Source of the DNA: JAURDE01 sp965365285
Lineage (GTDB): Bacteria; Bdellovibrionota; Bacteriovoracia; Bacteriovoracales; Bacteriovoracaceae
Reading direction: 5' to 3'
Length of the DNA stretch: 21,428 bases
Assembly (NCBI GenBank): GCA_965365285.1
Contig: CBDUBC010000042.1
Location: forward strand, 1-21,428
Shown: one piece after another, positions 1-8,728 of the stretch
Position numbering within the stretch: the stretch's first letter is position 1
How the letters are laid out: each line of letters starts with the position of its first letter
Notes under the pieces: model-generated
Told to the model about the DNA's origin: nothing
Seen by the model: only the letters and a program-made list of their open reading frames with translations
Databases searched by the model: none
Translations under genes and position numbers: made by a program

Positions 1-1
1 T

Positions 2-2143
2 TATCTATTGGCCAGTTTTAAAACCAAAAAACTGTTGGAAATGCTATGGACACGTTTCTTTGGTAAAAAGAAAGTCATTTGTGCGCTGGCTCCTTCCCGC
101 TTAAAAGATCTCCTGATAGTCAAAGAACTCATTGAAGAGGATGGTGCTAGTCAAAATGCCCAAGCCGAAAACAAAATAAATCTTTCTGAAGAAGAAGAGC
201 TAGATGACCTTCAATCTCTTAAACAAGACATAGGTGAAATCATTCTGGATGATCCTGCAGAAAGTGAGCAAGGTGATATTCTTGCTCCAAAGACGGCCAC
301 TAAAAAAGAAGGCCCTGAAAATGTTGAAGTTGTGAATGAAAAAAGATTCTCAGAAATTAAAACCAAAATTAAGGAGGGTGTTCCTCTGTTTGATGCTGGT
401 GAAGAGGAAAAGCAACTTTTAGAATTATCTAAATTTGTTGAGATGAAAATACCTACGAAAGAATGGAATGAAATCGCTAAAAATTCAAAAATGGATAAAT
501 ACGTAGTTCAAGAAGGGGATTGGCTCTGGAAAATTTCTAAGGCCCTTTTTGGCACAGGTTTCTATTATTCTAAAATATGGGCATTAAACCCTCAAATTAA
601 AAACCCACATGAAATCGAGCCAGGAATGACTCTCGTTTTTGATAGTGGTTCTGAAGATGATCTACCCCAGGTTCAGGTAGGAAAGTTTGAAGATCTTTCG
701 GAGCAAAAAGACAGAAAGCTTTTTTCTTATGAAAAATTTGGTGATGAAGTCCGACCAAACTGGATGTCTGAGAGACAAAAGCTTATTGAACAAGGCGTTT
801 ATTTTCAATTTGCATCTGATGAAACCTACGATGATCTATCTAAGGTAGGAAAAGAACTTCTTGTCACGGAATATAAAAAGTATGACCCTCCTGCCGTAGA
901 TCTCAACTTTGCTCCCCCTGAAGAAGAGTATGACTCGACAGGTTTTGATAAATCTTCCCGTATTGTCTTTAATTTCAAAGAAGGTTTTTTTCTCAATACC
1001 TTTATCACCACGAATGTTGTTCAAGACCTTGGAGAGATTGCGGCGTATGCAGCTGAATCTGTCTTCATTGGTAAGGGAGATAAAGTTTACGTAAAACTTG
1101 ATGAGGCCGTTAAAGCAAAGCCAGGCGATCGATTCTCAGTGTATAGTCCCAAAGGTAAAGTTATGCATCCTGTCTCTGATCGGGCCGGGTACGAGTATAC
1201 TATTACGGGACAACTTGAAGTTCTTAGGAGAATTAACAAGCTTTGGGAATGTACTGTTACGGATCTTTCAGGAATTGTTCAAAGAGGGGATCGAGTAACC
1301 ATTTATACCCCTCGAATTGAAAAAATATTTAGAGTTTTTACCAAACGAAGTATTGAAGCTGCGATTATTGAAACTTTTGAGAATACAGAAAATGGAATTT
1401 CCTTTGGCGATGTCGTTTACCTTGATCGAGGGAGAGAGGATGGAGTAGAATTAGGGACCATCTTTGAAATTTATAGCTTCATGGACCGTGGTACAGGTAA
1501 GCAAATCACTCCAGATCCAACTTATAAAATTGGTGAACTCACCGTTATTACTCTCACAGATAACTTTTCAACGGCCGTCGTAAGCCTGTCAACTGATACG
1601 ATAGCGAAAGGTAGTATCGCTATTACGAAGTCTCCAGAAGCTGCTGCAAAATCTCTTAAAGGAAAAATGGCGAAGTCTGGAGGAAATGTTGATCTTCTTA
1701 AAAAGAAATCTTTGGAAGAGCTTGATGTGGAGCTAAGACTTGATGATATTGGAAAAAGCCTTCTTGATGAAGCAGACAGTGTAAAACTCACAGAAGATGA
1801 GCTTGAAGAGCTTGAAAGACAGGAAAGAGAAAAATCCATTATTAAAGACCATGAAAAAGATCTCAAAGAGCTTGAGCGCCTAGAAAAAGAAATACTTGAT
1901 GCCGAGACTAAGTTAAAAGAAGCTAAAATTGATGAAGATCGTTTCCTTGAGGATTCTGATCTTGATAATGTAGAAAAAGAGCTTGGTAAGAAAGCTGATA
2001 CCTTTGAAGATCTTGACGAAATTGAGTCAGAAATAGGGGTAAAATATTTAGATGAGAACCTCAATTCTAAAGATAATCCATATGGACTAACCGAATTTGA
2101 TTTAGAGCAGATTAATATATTATTGAATTCAGAAGACCTCTAG
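2..2143 (+). CDS. LysM-domain protein with long acidic coiled-coil tail (5' end outside window)
   Basis: The frame is open to the left edge of the window, so this is probably the 3' part of a longer gene; the first in-window start is a TTG at 8 with no ribosome site, and residues below are counted from it. A LysM domain lies near residues 165-212 (YVVQEGDWLWKISKALFG, then WALNPQIKNPHEIEPGM). LysM domains bind the glycan of peptidoglycan, which suggests an envelope location. Residues about 330-550 look beta-rich and may hold repeated FlgT-like or SH3-like modules, but I do not recognise the family. Residues 560-680 are almost entirely Glu, Asp, Lys and Leu and should form a long acidic coiled coil. 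No signal peptide is visible inside the window; it may lie upstream. The CheA-like kinase gene starts 60 bases downstream on the same strand. LysM is confident; overall function is unknown. Confidence 0.8.
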   Translation, partial: YLLASFKTKKLLEMLWTRFFGKKKVICALAPSRLKDLLIVKELIEEDGASQNAQAENKINLSEEEELDDLQSLKQDIGEIILDDPAESEQGDILAPKTATKKEGPENVEVVNEKRFSEIKTKIKEGVPLFDAGEEEKQLLELSKFVEMKIPTKEWNEIAKNSKMDKYVVQEGDWLWKISKALFGTGFYYSKIWALNPQIKNPHEIEPGMTLVFDSGSEDDLPQVQVGKFEDLSEQKDRKLFSYEKFGDEVRPNWMSERQKLIEQGVYFQFASDETYDDLSKVGKELLVTEYKKYDPPAVDLNFAPPEEEYDSTGFDKSSRIVFNFKEGFFLNTFITTNVVQDLGEIAAYAAESVFIGKGDKVYVKLDEAVKAKPGDRFSVYSPKGKVMHPVSDRAGYEYTITGQLEVLRRINKLWECTVTDLSGIVQRGDRVTIYTPRIEKIFRVFTKRSIEAAIIETFENTENGISFGDVVYLDRGREDGVELGTIFEIYSFMDRGTGKQITPDPTYKIGELTVITLTDNFSTAVVSLSTDTIAKGSIAITKSPEAAAKSLKGKMAKSGGNVDLLKKKSLEELDVELRLDDIGKSLLDEADSVKLTEDELEELERQEREKSIIKDHEKDLKELERLEKEILDAETKLKEAKIDEDRFLEDSDLDNVEKELGKKADTFEDLDEIESEIGVKYLDENLNSKDNPYGLTEFDLEQINILLNSEDL

Positions 2144-2203
2144 AAATAATATCTTAAAATCCTTTAGCTCCAGAGACGCTAAGCCGATAATTTTTCGTAA
2201 ATT

Positions 2204-4762
2204 ATGGAAAAAAAGAAATATACCCTCGTAGCTGTTGATGATGATGAATCTACCTTAGAGTTTCATAAAGAAATTCTTGAAGCCAGTTTTAAGTATGAAG
2301 TTATCACCTTTGTGAATCCAGCTGATGCGCTACAATTCATTCAAACGAATCCAACAGAAATTGCATGTGTAGTTTCTGATATGGAAATGCCGCAAATGAA
2401 TGGTTTTGATTTAAGAAAGGCCATCATTGATAATGGCTTATCTGAAATTCCATTTTTAATTATCTCAGGAATGATTGACCTTGATATCAGTGCAAAAGCA
2501 CTTGAGTTAAAACTAGGTGGTCTGATAAAAAAACCTGCAGAACCTGAAAATCTTCGAGATATGGTCGCTGAGCTAGCTGGAGAGCGTATTCTAGTTATTG
2601 AAGAGGAGTTAGAGCTAAGGGCATCATTTATCGAAGAAAGTGAGCCAATGCTTGAAGAGATTGAAAACCTTATATTAGGGCTTGAGACTTCTCCTGATGA
2701 TGTCGGAATTCTTAATACTTATTTTAGACTTCTTCACACGGTTAAGGGAACTGCTGCCTGTGTAGGCCTAAATACTATTTCAAAATTCACTCACAAATAT
2801 GAAGATCTTGTTGGAAAAATTAAAAGTGAAGGTCTTTCTGTCAATACCATCATCATCGACGTCCTCTTAAAAGGGCTTGATGAGTTAAAATCTATGTGTG
2901 TACTCGTTAAAGAGAAAAAGCCTGTAGAATTTGATATTTCCGAAAAAGTGAAAATCTTTGAGCTAACGGATGAGGAGCTTAAAGGTAGTGGAGATAGCGC
3001 AGTGGGTGGGGGACCTGGTCAACCTGCTCCTGAAGCTGGAAAAGTGGCCCCTAAAGATGAAGGTGAAAAAATAAATGTTTCTGTGGCACTTCTTGATAAT
3101 TTTCTTCTCCAAAGTGGAGAGATGACTGTTTTAAGAAATATGGTACTTCGAAATATTAAAAAGCTAGAAACAAAATTTAATCAAGATAAAGATATTGAAG
3201 AGCTCAGTGATATACTAGATGAGTTTCACAAAGTAAGCTCGGGTGTTCAATCTAATATATCTGAACTAAGAAAATTAGGGCTTCATACAGTCTTTAAACC
3301 TTTAAAAAGAGTTGTACGAGACGTTTGTAGCGCTATGGGAAAACGGGCCAACTTTGTGACAAATGGAGAAGATCTAAGTGTGGATAACTCTATTGCAAAA
3401 ATTTTAAATGGCTCGCTTGTTCACCTCATCAGAAACGCTGTTGATCATGGTCTAGAGACTACGGAAAGAAGAGAGGAGCTAGGTAAAGATCCTGTAGGGT
3501 TTATTTCTCTCGATATATTTGAAGACGGTGAATACATAAAAGTTGAACTTAAAGATGATGGTAAAGGAATTGACCCTGAAGTTTTAAAGGCCAAAGCAAT
3601 TGAGAAAAAGCTATTCTCAGCTGAAGATCTTAACCGAATGAGTTTAAGCCAAATCTACAATCTAATTTTTCACTCTGGCTTTAGTACCGCACAAAAGGTC
3701 ACTGATATTTCAGGTCGAGGTGTTGGTATGGATATGGTGAGAAGCTCAGTTGAAAAATTTGGTGGAAGAATCTCAATTGACTCTGAGGTCGGCAAGGGAA
3801 CAACTTTTTTGATTACCCTTCCTATTCCACGATCTGTTCTCATCATCACTTCACTCATGGTTTGTGTAAGAAACCTTAAAATGGCCATACCAACTACAAA
3901 TATTGATGAGGTTGTTCTTAAAGAAAATTGGAAAGAAAATGAAGCTCTTGAAAATATAGATGACTCTTATTTTATTCGACTTCATGGAGATCTCATCCCT
4001 GTAATTCATCTTGGAAGTCTTCTCAATCTTTGTACAAAGACAATTAAGGATTTTGAAGATCTTAATATTGTTGTTGTAAAAGAAGGTGGAACTCGATACG
4101 GAATTTTAGTAGATGAAGTTCATGAAATTGAAGAGATTGTATCGAAAAAAGTTGCTCCTCATATCCAAAATTTACCAATGCTTTCTGGAGCTACACTTAT
4201 TGGTGATAATGAAGTTGGTATTATTCTTGATCTCAAAGGGTTGGCAGAGCTTTCAAATATTGAGATTCAAGAAGAACAATATGATGACTTCACTCCAAAA
4301 GAAAACAGTAGTTTTCAAGAAGATTTTGATTTTATGCTAATGGAAATGAGTAAACGATCGACTTGGGGTATTCCTTTAAAATATGTCACTCGACTTGAAG
4401 AATTTAATAAGGATCAAATTGAGTGGAGTACAGATATGCCTATCATTAGGTATAGAGATGATGTTCTTCCTCTCGTTTTCACAGAGCGTTCATTAGAGCT
4501 ATGTAATCACCTTTCTGATCAATATATAAAGAATCAAGAAGTTATTAATGCTATTGTTATTCACAAAGATGGGAAGAATTATGGTCTCATGGTAGATAAA
4601 ATACTTGATATCGGTCGAAGTCATGGTGAAGTTGATGAAAGTGTTGTCGAAAGAGAAGGATTTCTAGGAACAGTGGTCATCAACGACAAAACAATTACCG
4701 TTATTAATCCAGATCATATTATCGCTAATTTTAGAAAAAAATCATTCGACGAGGCGGCCTAA
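2204..4762 (+). CDS. CheA-type histidine kinase with N-terminal receiver and two CheW domains
   Basis: An 852-residue multi-domain chemotaxis-type kinase. Order: receiver (1-125; acidic pocket D12-D14, phospho-acceptor D59 in VVSDMEMPQMNG, conserved Lys around K110), Hpt (130-235; phospho-His H178 in LLHTVKGTA), a Gly/Pro linker near 265-285, a dimerisation region (290-350), a GHKL ATPase (about 395-540; N box HLIRNAVDHG with N411, then DDGKGID and SGRGVGMD), and two CheW-like domains (about 545-685 and 705-840). Ordinary CheA has Hpt first, a P2 domain, and one CheW; FrzE-type fusions carry the receiver at the C end. Here the receiver leads, P2 is not evident and CheW is doubled. Autophosphorylation and phosphotransfer to an unseen regulator are inferred. 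The ATG has no clear Shine-Dalgarno sequence. No chemoreceptor, CheR, CheB or CheY gene is adjacent. Its stop overlaps that of the convergent PilZ gene by 4 bases. Confidence 0.93.
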   Translation: MEKKKYTLVAVDDDESTLEFHKEILEASFKYEVITFVNPADALQFIQTNPTEIACVVSDMEMPQMNGFDLRKAIIDNGLSEIPFLIISGMIDLDISAKALELKLGGLIKKPAEPENLRDMVAELAGERILVIEEELELRASFIEESEPMLEEIENLILGLETSPDDVGILNTYFRLLHTVKGTAACVGLNTISKFTHKYEDLVGKIKSEGLSVNTIIIDVLLKGLDELKSMCVLVKEKKPVEFDISEKVKIFELTDEELKGSGDSAVGGGPGQPAPEAGKVAPKDEGEKINVSVALLDNFLLQSGEMTVLRNMVLRNIKKLETKFNQDKDIEELSDILDEFHKVSSGVQSNISELRKLGLHTVFKPLKRVVRDVCSAMGKRANFVTNGEDLSVDNSIAKILNGSLVHLIRNAVDHGLETTERREELGKDPVGFISLDIFEDGEYIKVELKDDGKGIDPEVLKAKAIEKKLFSAEDLNRMSLSQIYNLIFHSGFSTAQKVTDISGRGVGMDMVRSSVEKFGGRISIDSEVGKGTTFLITLPIPRSVLIITSLMVCVRNLKMAIPTTNIDEVVLKENWKENEALENIDDSYFIRLHGDLIPVIHLGSLLNLCTKTIKDFEDLNIVVVKEGGTRYGILVDEVHEIEEIVSKKVAPHIQNLPMLSGATLIGDNEVGIILDLKGLAELSNIEIQEEQYDDFTPKENSSFQEDFDFMLMEMSKRSTWGIPLKYVTRLEEFNKDQIEWSTDMPIIRYRDDVLPLVFTERSLELCNHLSDQYIKNQEVINAIVIHKDGKNYGLMVDKILDIGRSHGEVDESVVEREGFLGTVVINDKTITVINPDHIIANFRKKSFDEAA

Positions 4763-5064
4763 GATATATTTTCTTGATCATATAGAAGTCCTATATGAAA
4801 GACGTGCTTAAGAATACTATTAATGAATCGAATCTCTGCCTTAACAGGCTCTAATTGATCTACTTTAATGATCAGTCGATCACCGACATTTAATCTTCCA
4901 TCCCAATGTAAAATGATACCGCACCCTCCTAAAGACTCTTCAACAACGAGACAAGGTAGGGTTGGAGTAAATTCATGAAGCAATGTGGTACCAAAACAAA
5001 TCCACCCTAATGAGCCTGGCGATGACTCAAATCTCACATTTCTTCTTTTTATTTTTTCATTCAT
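4759..5064 (-). CDS. PilZ-domain protein
   Basis: A 101-residue single-domain protein. The N end carries RRNVR (R7 and R11, the RxxxR motif) and about 30 residues later VEESLGG (E42-S44-G47), a conservative form of the (D/N)xSxxG motif; these are the two c-di-GMP contact motifs of PilZ domains. The Asp-to-Glu change makes binding likely but not certain. The start at 5064 is chosen because AAGGAG stands 6 bases before it; an in-frame ATG 18 bases upstream lies before this ribosome site and is unlikely. The length matches a lone PilZ domain with no output module, so it probably works by protein contact (motility, adhesion or kinase control). It converges on the CheA-like gene with shared stop bases, so the two are not co-transcribed, but a signalling link is possible. 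Confidence 0.8.
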   Translation of the reverse strand: MNEKIKRRNVRFESSPGSLGWICFGTTLLHEFTPTLPCLVVEESLGGCGIILHWDGRLNVGDRLIIKVDQLEPVKAEIRFINSILKHVFHIGLLYDQENIS

Positions 5065-5188
5065 GGTGATCTCCTTAAACATTATTTTAATGCCTAGTGG
5101 AAGAAAGGTGAATGGTTTTTTTTGTTCTGCAATAAAAGCATTTAACCTTGATCAAGTATAAACTTTAGTGAATACTGTTTGAATATCC

Positions 5189-5215
5189 TTGAACGCATTG
5201 CGCATATGATATAAT
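5189..5215 (+). promoter_or_regulatory. Sigma70-type extended -10 promoter for topA
   Basis: TATAAT at 5210-5215 is preceded by TGA (5207-5209), giving the extended -10 form TGnTATAAT. A -35-like TTGAAC lies at 5189-5194 with a short 15-base spacer, which the extended -10 can compensate for. A start site near 5222 would give a leader of about 27 bases carrying the AAGGA ribosome site at 5237-5241. The match is by eye; no expression data support it. Confidence 0.6.
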
Positions 5216-5248
5216 TTTCAGTATTTACAGGATTCTAAGGAAAAACCC

Positions 5249-7681
5249 ATGGGTGTAACGGTCCAAACCAAGAAAAAGACCAAGAAAAAAACAGCTAAAA
5301 AGAAGACCACAAAGAAGGTTACTAAAAAGGCGACCAAGAAAAAAACGGCCAAGAAAAAAACTAGTGCAAGTGCTGAATATGACCTTGTAATTGTTGAGTC
5401 TCCTTCAAAAGCAAAAACAATTAAAAAATATCTCGGAAGAGGATTTCAAGTTATAGCTAGTAATGGTCATATAAAGGACCTTCCCAAATCAAAGCTAGGA
5501 ATTGATCTCAAAGATAATTTTAAAATTGATCTTGTGCCGATTAATGGGAAGGCAGATAAAATAAGTAGAATTCAAGAGCTCAGTAAAAATGCCAACAATA
5601 TTTTTCTTGCTCCTGACCCCGACCGGGAAGGAGAGGCAATTGCATTTCATATAAAGGAAGAGATTCCTAAGAAGAAGAAAGTTCAAAGAATTACCTTTAA
5701 CGCTGTTACTAAATCAGAAGTCCAAAAAGCAATCAGTCAGCCAAGTGAACTCAACCAAAATATGTACGACTCTCAAAAAACGAGAAGAGTTCTTGACCGA
5801 CTTGTTGGATATAAAATCTCTCCAATTCTATGGGATAAGGTTCAAAGGGGAATTTCGGCCGGTCGAGTACAGTCTGTTGCTCTTCGTATGATCGTTGAAA
5901 GAGAGAACGAAATCAAAGCCTTTGTTCCCGATAAATGGTTCAGTATTCACGGAGTTGTTAAAAAAGAAAATAATCCTTTTGAAATTAAATATTACGGAGA
6001 AGAAATTTCTAAGAAATATGATCTCTCAGATGATGAAAGCTTCGTTAATAAGATCATTAAGGATACGAAGGGGAAGGAATTTAAGATCGTAGAGGTGAAG
6101 AAAAAAGAGCTTCGCGATAATCCAAAGCCTCCTTTCATCACTTCTAAGCTTCAGCAAGAGGCTTCTTATAAACTCGGATTCTCTGCGAAGAAAACAATGA
6201 TGGTCGCTCAAAAGCTCTATGAAGGGGTTCAGATTGAGGGTGAGGGGCTTCAAGGTCTTATCACTTATATGAGAACGGATTCTAAAAGGATTGCTCCAGA
6301 GGCCATTGAAAGTGTTCGAGAATATATTAAAAAGGCTTATGGAGATAAGTACCTTCCAGCTGAGGCTATCGAACACAATAAGAAAAAGAAAGGTAGTAAT
6401 AGCAAGGTTCAAGATGCCCACGAAGCGATTCGACCAGCTAATCTTGAACTAACTCCTGAAAAAGTTAAAGGAAACCTCGATTCAGATCAGCAAAAGCTGT
6501 ATGAACTTATTTGGAATAAATTCATTGCCTCTCAAATGACTCCAGCAGTTAAGGACCAAACTGCTGTTATGTTTGAGAGTCAAGGGCATTTCTTTAAGGC
6601 AAACGGCTCCGTTATTAAATTTCCTGGTTACACAGCGGTTTACCAAGATACTGCAGCTGAAAAAGTCAGTAAGAAAAATGATGACGATGATGAAGATATT
6701 AAAAATGGAATTCTTCCTAATTTAGAGGAAGGGGAAATTTTTAAGCTCGAAAAAGGACCAGAGTCCGTCGAGCATTGGACTTCACCTCCTCCAAGGTTTA
6801 ATGAAGCCTCTCTCGTAAAGACTCTTGAAGAAAATGGAATTGGTCGTCCATCTACTTACGCAGCTATTATCTCTAATATTCAAGACCGAGGATACGTCGA
6901 TAAAAATGAAAACCGATTTTATCCAAGTGAATTAGGAATGATTGTTTGTAAAATGCTTGTAGAAAGCTTTCCCGATATTATGGACGTAAAATTCACGGCA
7001 AAAATTGAAGAGCAGCTCGATAAAATTGAAGAAGGGGACGAGAACTGGAAAAAGGTCCTTAAAGGCTTTTGGAAAGATTTTGAAAAGACCTTGGAGAAGG
7101 CCAAAGAAGAGATGAAAAATCTCAAAAAGACCTCTATTCCAACGGGAATCAAATGTCCTAAATGCTCTGATGGTGAATATATTATAAAGTGGGGTAGAAA
7201 CGGACAATTTCTTGCTTGCTCCAATTATCCTGATTGTACTTCTACTGAGGATTTCAAAAAAAGATATGATGGAACAATTGAAATTATTCCAAAGACCTAT
7301 CACTCAGACCCTTGCCCAACTTGTGGAAAGAAACTCATCGTAAAGAAAGGCAAGTACGGAAGATTTTGTACCTGTGAAGATTATCCAAAATGTGAAACCA
7401 CTCTTCCTTATCTCTTGGATGTAAATTGTCCTGAATGTAAAAAAGGGCGATTCACAGAAAAGACTTCACGCTATGGAAAGATGTTCTTTGGATGTTCAAG
7501 TTACCCTGATTGTGAAAATGCTATGTGGACTAAGCCTTATAAATACGATTGTCCTGGTTGTGGGTATCCAGTGATGGGGGAGAGGCAAACGAAAAAAGAT
7601 GGAAAGCATCTTCAGTGTTCAAAATGTAAGCATAAAGTGGAATGGGAGATCACACCTTTTTATAAAAAAGACGAGGAATAA
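5249..7681 (+). CDS. topA: DNA topoisomerase I (type IA) with lysine-rich N-terminal tail
   Basis: Relaxes negative supercoils by a transient 5'-phosphotyrosine break. Residues 8-38 are a Lys/Thr/Ala tail resembling histone H1 or HU tails and not part of the usual fold. The Toprim domain follows: E50 in LVIVESPSKAKT and the DPDREGEA metal site (D123, D125, E127). The catalytic tyrosine is Y340 in ITYMRTDSKR. GRPSTYA lies in the central core. The C end (about 636-800) holds four four-cysteine zinc modules starting CPKC, CPTC, CPEC and CPGC. At 810 residues it is close to the E. coli enzyme (865). The start follows AAGGA by 7 bases; a later start inside the Lys tail has no comparable ribosome site. 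The next gene begins 2 bases after the stop, so the two are almost surely co-transcribed. Confidence 0.98.
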   Translation: MGVTVQTKKKTKKKTAKKKTTKKVTKKATKKKTAKKKTSASAEYDLVIVESPSKAKTIKKYLGRGFQVIASNGHIKDLPKSKLGIDLKDNFKIDLVPINGKADKISRIQELSKNANNIFLAPDPDREGEAIAFHIKEEIPKKKKVQRITFNAVTKSEVQKAISQPSELNQNMYDSQKTRRVLDRLVGYKISPILWDKVQRGISAGRVQSVALRMIVERENEIKAFVPDKWFSIHGVVKKENNPFEIKYYGEEISKKYDLSDDESFVNKIIKDTKGKEFKIVEVKKKELRDNPKPPFITSKLQQEASYKLGFSAKKTMMVAQKLYEGVQIEGEGLQGLITYMRTDSKRIAPEAIESVREYIKKAYGDKYLPAEAIEHNKKKKGSNSKVQDAHEAIRPANLELTPEKVKGNLDSDQQKLYELIWNKFIASQMTPAVKDQTAVMFESQGHFFKANGSVIKFPGYTAVYQDTAAEKVSKKNDDDDEDIKNGILPNLEEGEIFKLEKGPESVEHWTSPPPRFNEASLVKTLEENGIGRPSTYAAIISNIQDRGYVDKNENRFYPSELGMIVCKMLVESFPDIMDVKFTAKIEEQLDKIEEGDENWKKVLKGFWKDFEKTLEKAKEEMKNLKKTSIPTGIKCPKCSDGEYIIKWGRNGQFLACSNYPDCTSTEDFKKRYDGTIEIIPKTYHSDPCPTCGKKLIVKKGKYGRFCTCEDYPKCETTLPYLLDVNCPECKKGRFTEKTSRYGKMFFGCSSYPDCENAMWTKPYKYDCPGCGYPVMGERQTKKDGKHLQCSKCKHKVEWEITPFYKKDEE
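5280..5361 (+). repeat. Short direct repeats inside the topA lysine tail
   Basis: The 13-mer CCAAGAAAAAAAC occurs three times, at 5280-5292, 5334-5346 and 5349-5361, within the coding sequence of the Lys-rich tail. Each copy contains a run of seven A. The tract could slip during replication and change the tail length or frame. It encodes the K/T/A pattern, so it may only reflect repeated amino acids. Confidence 0.75.
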
Positions 7682-7683
7682 TC

Positions 7684-8667
7684 ATGAATAAGCTGACATG
7701 GAAGGAAGCTTTTTGGGGAGGGCCTGGACCCTCCAAAAAGAGAGAACTTGTAGTCCTTTACCTTAAGGGATTTCTCATGGGGATTGCCGATCTGATCCCC
7801 GGCGTCTCAGGTGGAACCATTGCTTTTATTACGGGCATCTATGAAGATATGCTAAACGCTATCGCGACTGTTAATAAAAATGTCATTATGAAGCTTCTCA
7901 CTTTCAAGTGGAAAGAAGCGGCCCATGAAATGCATCTTAAGATTCTAATTCCTGTTGTGGGTGGAATCCTTACCGCGATCTTTAGCTTAGCCTCACTAAT
8001 GCATTATCTTCTTAATAACCACCCTGTACCAACATGGGGTTTATTCTTTGGTTTGATTACAGCTTCCATCATCGTTGTAGGAAAAGACTTGGATCGTACA
8101 CATAAGATCCATTCACCAACGAACATATTTTGGATACTTCTAGGAGTTGGCGTTGGCTATGCGCTTGTCAGTCTCATACCCGTTCATACCCCTGAAAATT
8201 ATTTTTTTATTTACCTTTGCGGTGTCATTGGAATTACCGCAATGATTCTACCTGGGCTCTCTGGCTCCTTTATCTTACTTATCCTTGGAAAGTATGAGTT
8301 TATTACGGGGGCAGTGAAGGCACCTTTTGTGGGAAGTAATTTTATTACCCTCATCGTTTTTGCCTGTGGATCTCTTACAGGACTTTTAGGTTTCTCTAAA
8401 ATCCTCAACTATCTTTTAAAACACTATCGAAAAAATACCCTCGCTTTTCTTGTGGGGCTTTTGGTGGGAACTCTAAAGAAGTTATGGCCTTGGAAAGAGG
8501 TCCTTGAATCAACTATTATTCGTGGAAAAGTTCGAGTTCTTAGAGAGCAAAACTTCTTTCCATCTGACTTTAATACAGAGACACTTATGGTTTTTGGAAT
8601 TATGGTTTTGGGGTTCGTGGCCATATTAATTATGGAATATGCCTCTAGTGACAAGAGAATGGCTTAA
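7684..8667 (+). CDS. popT: DUF368 family membrane protein, PopT-type undecaprenyl-phosphate transporter
   Basis: A 327-residue polytopic inner-membrane protein with about 8-10 hydrophobic segments. The family signature is two related re-entrant motifs: LIPGVSGGT (residues 38-45) and ILPGLSGSF (188-196), both present and typical of DUF368. Members of this family (PopT) were shown to recycle undecaprenyl phosphate across the membrane for cell-wall and surface-glycan synthesis; the role here is by homology. AGGAATAATC precedes the ATG and overlaps the topA stop region, leaving only a 2-base gap, so translation is probably coupled to topA. There is no cell-wall gene next to it. The last helix (around 300-320, ending in MEYASSDKRMA) completes the expected length, so the gene looks intact. 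Confidence 0.92.
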   Translation: MNKLTWKEAFWGGPGPSKKRELVVLYLKGFLMGIADLIPGVSGGTIAFITGIYEDMLNAIATVNKNVIMKLLTFKWKEAAHEMHLKILIPVVGGILTAIFSLASLMHYLLNNHPVPTWGLFFGLITASIIVVGKDLDRTHKIHSPTNIFWILLGVGVGYALVSLIPVHTPENYFFIYLCGVIGITAMILPGLSGSFILLILGKYEFITGAVKAPFVGSNFITLIVFACGSLTGLLGFSKILNYLLKHYRKNTLAFLVGLLVGTLKKLWPWKEVLESTIIRGKVRVLREQNFFPSDFNTETLMVFGIMVLGFVAILIMEYASSDKRMA

Positions 8668-8701
8668 TGATGCTAAGCATAAGTGTTGTGTTTAAGCATC
8701 A
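8668..8701 (+). repeat. Inverted repeat between popT and tRNA-Arg
   Basis: TGATGCT (8668-8674) pairs with AGCATCA (8695-8701) across a 20-base loop. It starts just after the popT stop. No T-run follows, so it is not a classic intrinsic terminator; it may protect the 3' end of the topA-popT message. It overlaps the proposed tRNA promoter. Confidence 0.4.
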
Positions 8702-8714
8702 GAAGGATTATAGT
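8686..8714 (+). promoter_or_regulatory. Likely promoter of tRNA-Arg
   Basis: TTGTGT (8686-8691) and TATAGT (8709-8714) are separated by exactly 17 bases; transcription would begin near 8721, about 8 bases before the mature tRNA. The -10 matches 5 of 6 consensus bases, the -35 only 3. Confidence 0.45.
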
Positions 8715-8728
8715 CGTCTTCAGCTTCC

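Noticed and set aside
1522..2064. Long minus-strand ORF rich in serine
   Set aside because: It is the mirror of the Glu/Lys/Leu codons of the LysM protein tail and has no ribosome site.
2150..2203. TTAGC/GCTAA stem before the CheA-type gene as a terminator
   Set aside because: Only five pairs with a nine-base loop and no T-run directly after it.
5147..5156. Palindrome CTTGATCAAG upstream of topA
   Set aside because: TGATCA is frequent in this AT-rich window, and a 10-base palindrome is too common to call an operator.
6026..6421. Minus-strand ORFs inside topA
   Set aside because: The plus frame is an intact conserved enzyme; these are antisense shadows without start signals.
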